From assembly GCA_039804245.1 (NCBI GenBank), contig JBDLWO010000133.1, positions 1 to 10,359 on the forward strand: a stretch of 10,359 nt of DNA, given 5' to 3'. Every line of letters starts with the position of its first letter. Position 1 is the first letter of the stretch. Shown here in pieces: positions 7,851 to 10,359 of the stretch. A program made the position numbers and the translations under genes. The notes beneath the pieces are model-generated. The model ran no database searches. It had not been told where the DNA came from and was given only the letters and a program-made list of their open reading frames with translations. The DNA comes from M3007 sp039804245. Its GTDB lineage: Bacteria; Bacteroidota; Bacteroidia; Chitinophagales; Saprospiraceae.

Positions 7851-7877
7851 GGATAATCACTGAAACTGTATATTCAT
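7851..7877 (+). repeat. Direct repeat copy A (GGATAAT-CACTGAAAC)
   Basis: GGATAAT followed by CACTGAAACTGTA and then TATTCAT. A near-identical string lies about 122 bases to the right at 7973-8011. In this copy the ACTGAAAC core is followed by TGTA instead of AGTA. It sits about 55-80 bases upstream of the rhamnosidase ATG, a plausible operator position for that operon. Function is inferred from position only. Confidence 0.5.
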
Positions 7878-7937
7878 ACCTATTATCCCAGTGCTTGCGG
7901 TAATAACGGCGCAATTTGAGGAATAATCGGGGAATAA

Positions 7938-7953
7938 TAAAACTGAAGTTTTA
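7938..7953. promoter_or_regulatory. Palindrome TAAAACT-GA-AGTTTTA, possible operator
   Basis: Two perfect 7-base inverted arms separated by GA. It contains an ACTGAA string, as do the two flanking direct repeats, and lies midway between the divergent start codons. This is consistent with a transcription-factor site, but A/T-rich palindromes of this size can arise by chance. It is too short and lacks a T-run to be called a terminator. Confidence 0.35.
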
Positions 7954-7972
7954 CTAAAAATACAGAAAACCG

Positions 7973-8011
7973 GGATAATGCACTGAAACAGTACAGAGCA
8001 TGGGTATTCAT
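7973..8011 (+). repeat. Direct repeat copy B (GGATAATG-CACTGAAAC)
   Basis: GGATAATG followed by CACTGAAACAGTA, then, after a short insertion, TATTCAT. Against copy A there is one extra G and one substitution over the first 21 bases. In this copy the core ACTG-AAA-CAGT (7982-7992) is a perfect inverted repeat with a 3-base spacer. It lies 20-60 bases upstream of the -7-like box at 8033. Confidence 0.5.
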
Positions 8012-8032
8012 GAAATAATGCCCGACTTGAAA

Positions 8033-8040
8033 TACATTTG
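8033..8040 (+). promoter_or_regulatory. Candidate -7 box upstream of the DUF7009-like gene
   Basis: TACATTTG matches TAnnTTTG exactly. No TTTG -33 element is found at the expected distance. If used, it gives a leader of about 135 bases before the ATG at 8182, long enough to hold regulatory RNA structure, although I see no recognisable riboswitch. Confidence 0.35.
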
Positions 8041-8181
8041 CCCCAACAACAAAACCTGTACCGGAATTCGGTCAAAATGTATTCGGCCTCGATCGCAGCG
8101 ATGTTATCATCGGGCAGGTTCCTCTGGTTTACCAACCCGTTCAGAAACTCACACTGGAAAGGATTAACTGATCTAAACAAC

Positions 8182-8562
8182 ATGAAACTCCGCCTCGATG
8201 AACACTCCGTGCGCCTGCGCCTGAGCAAAAGTGATATCGAAACCCTGGATAATCAGGGCTCGGTAAGAACCTTTACAGCGCTCCCCGGGGGAACCCTTGA
8301 GTATTGTATTGAAACCGGAACAAATCTGGAAAGAACAGAATGTATCCTGACCGGATCTGCTCTGAAGGTACTTTTACCCGTCACTCAGGCAGAAAAATGG
8401 ACAAAATCTGAAGACGTTGGTATTTACGCCTCACTGCCTGCCGGTATTGACGGAAAAGAGGTGCAAATTATCCTGGAAAAGGACTTCCCGTGCAAACATG
8501 GCAACACCGGGAATCAGTCAGATCGGTTTGATGATTTGGCCAGTCAACAAAAAAAACGGTAA
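8182..8562 (+). CDS. DUF7009-like small protein
   Basis: A 126-residue soluble protein with no signal peptide. It begins MKLRLDEHSVRLRLSKSD, continues with a mid-protein strand TLEYCIETG and a WTKSEDVGIYASLP stretch, and ends its conserved part with ILEKDFPCKH. This order (MKxR.xxxSVRLRLxKSx, then EDVGI, then EKDFxC) matches my memory of the uncharacterised DUF7009 family; function is unknown. The tail after the EKDFPC motif is polar and variable. I chose the ATG at 8182 because family members begin with this MKLR segment; the same frame is open upstream to 8038, but those 48 codons have no family-like content. There are no cysteine-pair metal motifs and no membrane segments. Its neighbours give no clear hint of its role. 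Confidence 0.8.
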   Translation: MKLRLDEHSVRLRLSKSDIETLDNQGSVRTFTALPGGTLEYCIETGTNLERTECILTGSALKVLLPVTQAEKWTKSEDVGIYASLPAGIDGKEVQIILEKDFPCKHGNTGNQSDRFDDLASQQKKR

Positions 8563-8573
8563 ATTTTTCGATT

Positions 8574-8607
8574 TTTGTCCAAATCGCAGTGATTGGCACT
8601 TGTTTTG
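8574..8607 (+). promoter_or_regulatory. Candidate Bacteroidota promoter for the OmpA-family gene
   Basis: A -33 TTTG at 8574-8577 and a -7-like TTGTTTTG at 8600-8607 (one mismatch to TAnnTTTG), separated by 22 bases, within the range seen for Bacteroidota sigma-A promoters. Transcription would start near 8612, giving a short leader of about 25 bases. It implies the OmpA-family gene is transcribed independently of the gene before it. Confidence 0.45.
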
Positions 8608-8637
8608 TACGCATGGCTGAAACACAGTTTAATATCA

Positions 8638-10359
8638 ATGATGAAGCTCTGGTTCCCCCCACTGATAGCGCTCATGTTGCTGTCAGCCCCTTTAATCTCT
8701 CAAAACCAAACATTTAAAAACGCTATTCACGCCAAAATAAATGTCGTTGACTACGGGCTACCGTCCGGTAACGACTTTAAAATGGGCCAGAATTTTGAAC
8801 TGGCCTACCTGCGTAATATAGCTAAAGGTGTTAATATTGGTATCCCGCTGAAATTGGGACTTGCCACGTTGCCCGGCGAAACAAACCATACCACTATCAT
8901 GAGTCTGGATTTCACCGTCAGGCTCGAAAATATGAAGGAAGGTGCCAGGGCAGCACCTTTCCTGTTCGCAGGCGCAGGTCTTGCGCGGGAAAGTGCAGAT
9001 GTCAGCGATTTTCAGATTCCTTTCGGAGCCGGTCTGCATATCAGGGTTTCCCGTCACGCTTTTGTCAAACTGCAGGGTGAATACCGAAAGTCCTTTACCG
9101 AAAACAGGGATAACTTTCAGGCGGGACTCGGATTCGTGTACATGCTCCATACAGGAGGAGAAACTCCGGCCAAACCATCCGCCTCTCAACCCTCCAATGA
9201 CCAGGATCTCGATGGCGTGACCGACGACCTCGACAAATGCCCCACTGAAGCAGGGCCGGCAGCAGCACTCGGTTGCCCCGATCAGGATAACGATGGTATA
9301 GCCGATTCGGAAGATATATGCCCCGATGAAAAAGGCGCCGCTGCCGCAGGTGGATGCCCCGACTACGATACAGACGGTATCGCAGACAAAGATGATCCGT
9401 GCCCCACAGAAACAGGGCCGCTGAACGGATGCCCCGACTCGGACTACGACGGGGTTCCGGATAAAGACGACAAATGCCCTGCGGAGGCCGGTTCCGCTAC
9501 CTATAACGGCTGCCCTCAGCCCAAAGACAGCGATGGCGACGGCTACAACGACGATGAAGACCAGTGTCCGGATCAGAAGGGGCCCCTGAAAGGATGCCCG
9601 GATGCCGACTTCGATGGATACGCTGACAAGGATGATCTGTGCCCGAATCTGGCCGGCACCAACAAAGGATGCCCGGATACAGACCTTGACGGGGTGGCCG
9701 ATAACGAAGACCCGTGCCCCGATCAGCCAGGCAAGGTGAATGGCTGCCCGGATGCAGATCAGGATGGTGTGGCCGACAGGGAAGACCGTTGCCCCGACAA
9801 GCCGGGAAGTCTCCAAAATAACGGTTGCCCGGATGCTCCGGTGGTTGCCGATACGGATAAAGACGGCATACCCGATGCATCAGACCCTTGTCCCGACAAG
9901 GCAGGTCAGTTCGGCGGATGCCCCGACTCGGATGGTGATCTGCTGGCCGACAACCTCGACAAGTGTCCCGCCGATCCGGGGCCAACAGGGAATTCCGGCT
10001 GCCCGGAAGTTAAAAAAGAAGTAAAAGAGCGACTGGCGTACGCAGCTCAGGCTATTCAGTTCGAAACCGGAAAGGCTGTACTGAAATCGGAATCCTATGC
10101 CATTCTTGACGAAATCGTCCAGATTATGCGCGATAATTCCGCTTATACCCTTTCAATCAGTGGTCATACCGATGATATCGGAGGGGAGGAAACCAACCTG
10201 AAATTATCGCAGGACCGCGCAAAGTCCTGCTACGATTACCTTGTTTTCAGAGGAATCAGGACCAGCCGCCTCCGGTATGCAGGCTTCGGCGAGGCGCGCC
10301 CTATAGCCAGCAATAATACCAACGAAGGCCGTGAACTGAACAGAAGGGTTGATTTCGAA
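8638..10359 (+). CDS. OmpA-family outer-membrane protein with ten TSP3 repeats (3' end outside window)
   Basis: The frame is open for 574 codons to the right edge. The protein starts at tandem ATGs (8638 and 8641; either may be used) followed by a signal peptide, MMKLWFPPLIALMLLSAPLIS, with cleavage near residue 22. Residues ~28-175 look like an outer-membrane beta-barrel with alternating polar and hydrophobic strands (GQNFELAYLRN, APFLFAGAGLA, FQAGLGFVYML). Residues ~188-456 are calcium-binding TSP3 repeats. Residues ~462-574 are an OmpA C-terminal peptidoglycan-binding domain: AIQFETGKAVLKSES, ISGHTDDIGG, NLKLSQDRAKSCYDYL, and GFGEARP with the final NRRVDFE. The peptidoglycan-binding Asp and Arg positions of the family (LSxxRA, NRRV) are present. 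Expected role: linking outer membrane and cell wall through a stiff, calcium-stabilised periplasmic stalk. Only the last few residues appear to be missing. Confidence 0.93.
   Translation, partial: MMKLWFPPLIALMLLSAPLISQNQTFKNAIHAKINVVDYGLPSGNDFKMGQNFELAYLRNIAKGVNIGIPLKLGLATLPGETNHTTIMSLDFTVRLENMKEGARAAPFLFAGAGLARESADVSDFQIPFGAGLHIRVSRHAFVKLQGEYRKSFTENRDNFQAGLGFVYMLHTGGETPAKPSASQPSNDQDLDGVTDDLDKCPTEAGPAAALGCPDQDNDGIADSEDICPDEKGAAAAGGCPDYDTDGIADKDDPCPTETGPLNGCPDSDYDGVPDKDDKCPAEAGSATYNGCPQPKDSDGDGYNDDEDQCPDQKGPLKGCPDADFDGYADKDDLCPNLAGTNKGCPDTDLDGVADNEDPCPDQPGKVNGCPDADQDGVADREDRCPDKPGSLQNNGCPDAPVVADTDKDGIPDASDPCPDKAGQFGGCPDSDGDLLADNLDKCPADPGPTGNSGCPEVKKEVKERLAYAAQAIQFETGKAVLKSESYAILDEIVQIMRDNSAYTLSISGHTDDIGGEETNLKLSQDRAKSCYDYLVFRGIRTSRLRYAGFGEARPIASNNTNEGRELNRRVDFE
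9199..10005 (+). repeat. Ten tandem TSP3 repeats within the OmpA-family gene
   Basis: Ten units of about 25-30 residues follow the pattern DxDxDGxxDxxDxCP, a short Gly-rich linker, then GCP. Each unit has two cysteines (20 in all), expected to form disulfides, plus an Asp-rich calcium loop. Unit 4 has a longer GCPQPK junction. Unit 9 is preceded by an APVVA insertion. Unit 10 reads DSDGDLLAD, replacing the loop glycine with leucine, so it is probably a weakened calcium site. The units differ in DNA sequence, so this is an old expansion and not a fresh slippage array. Confidence 0.93.

Larger units (their letters stand above)
7797..8181. other. Divergent intergenic region, 385 bases, with a repeated element and a palindrome
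   Basis: This gap lies between the starts of the rhamnosidase gene (leftward) and the DUF7009-like gene (rightward), so it should hold both promoters. Open frames crossing it are only fortuitous upstream extensions or shadows. It is A/T-rich compared with the flanking genes and carries a near-repeat pair (7851-7877 and 7973-8011), a palindrome (7938-7953) and one -7-like box on the plus strand, each listed separately. No convincing promoter is visible for the rhamnosidase operon; the nearest minus-strand match, TATTTTTA, is one base off the -7 consensus and has no -33 partner. Confidence 0.6.

Noticed and set aside
7857..8228. A 123-residue minus-strand open frame in the divergent intergenic region
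   Set aside because: It has no recognisable motifs, is rich in Cys/Ser/Ile of the kind produced by A/T-rich non-coding DNA, and overlaps the start of the DUF7009-like gene.
8550..8580. A/T-rich stretch after the DUF7009-like gene as a terminator
   Set aside because: The A-run and T-runs can pair, but the stem would hold almost no G/C and the same bases overlap a better candidate promoter.
8758..9816. A 352-residue open frame on the minus strand opposite the OmpA-family gene
   Set aside because: It is a shadow. The repetitive Asp/Gly/Cys codons of the TSP3 array read backwards as a stop-free, repetitive hydrophobic sequence with no recognisable family, while the plus-strand frame is a clear full-domain protein.
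9199..10005. Tandem repeat array considered as a CRISPR or mobile repeat
   Set aside because: The periodicity is at the protein level (TSP3 units); the DNA units differ in sequence and length and lie wholly inside one reading frame.

Overview
The window looks like chromosomal DNA of a member of the Bacteroidota. Supporting signs are a GlmM/phosphomannomutase of the type common in that phylum (LIKSISGFRGTIGG start, GEGNGG loop), an OmpA-family protein with a long thrombospondin type-3 repeat (TSP3) belt, a DUF7009-like small protein, near absence of Shine-Dalgarno sequences, and TAnnTTTG promoter-like boxes. Base composition is close to balanced. I cannot place it to genus.

Layout. Bases 1-4587 (minus strand, read right to left) hold three tightly packed genes: a GlmM-like phosphohexomutase, a 504-residue three-pass membrane protein of unknown function with a SPOR-like periplasmic end, and, 5 bases further on, a large receptor-like protein cut by the left edge of the window. 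Bases 4749-7796 (minus strand) hold a two-gene rhamnose unit: a secreted GH78 alpha-L-rhamnosidase followed 9 bases later by L-rhamnose mutarotase (RhaM). Bases 7797-8181 are a non-coding divergent region with a near-repeated element and a small palindrome. Bases 8182-8562 (plus strand) encode a DUF7009-like small protein. From 8638 to the right edge (plus strand) runs an OmpA-family outer-membrane protein with ten TSP3 repeats, cut just before its C-terminus.

How they work together. The rhamnosidase cuts terminal L-rhamnose outside the cytoplasm and RhaM equilibrates the sugar's anomers for catabolism; no transporter or rhamnose kinase/isomerase genes are visible here. The other clear association is the membrane protein with the receptor-like gene. 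The 5-base gap suggests translational coupling and a shared job.

Main highlight. The left-edge gene joins a type-1 periplasmic ligand-binding domain of the branched-chain amino-acid receptor type to a second domain that reads like the extracellular domain of a Cys-less prokaryotic pentameric ligand-gated ion channel (pLGIC, pro-loop receptor), with an FPFDRHEL motif close to ELIC's. The part where channel transmembrane helices would lie is outside the window, so channel function is inferred, not seen.
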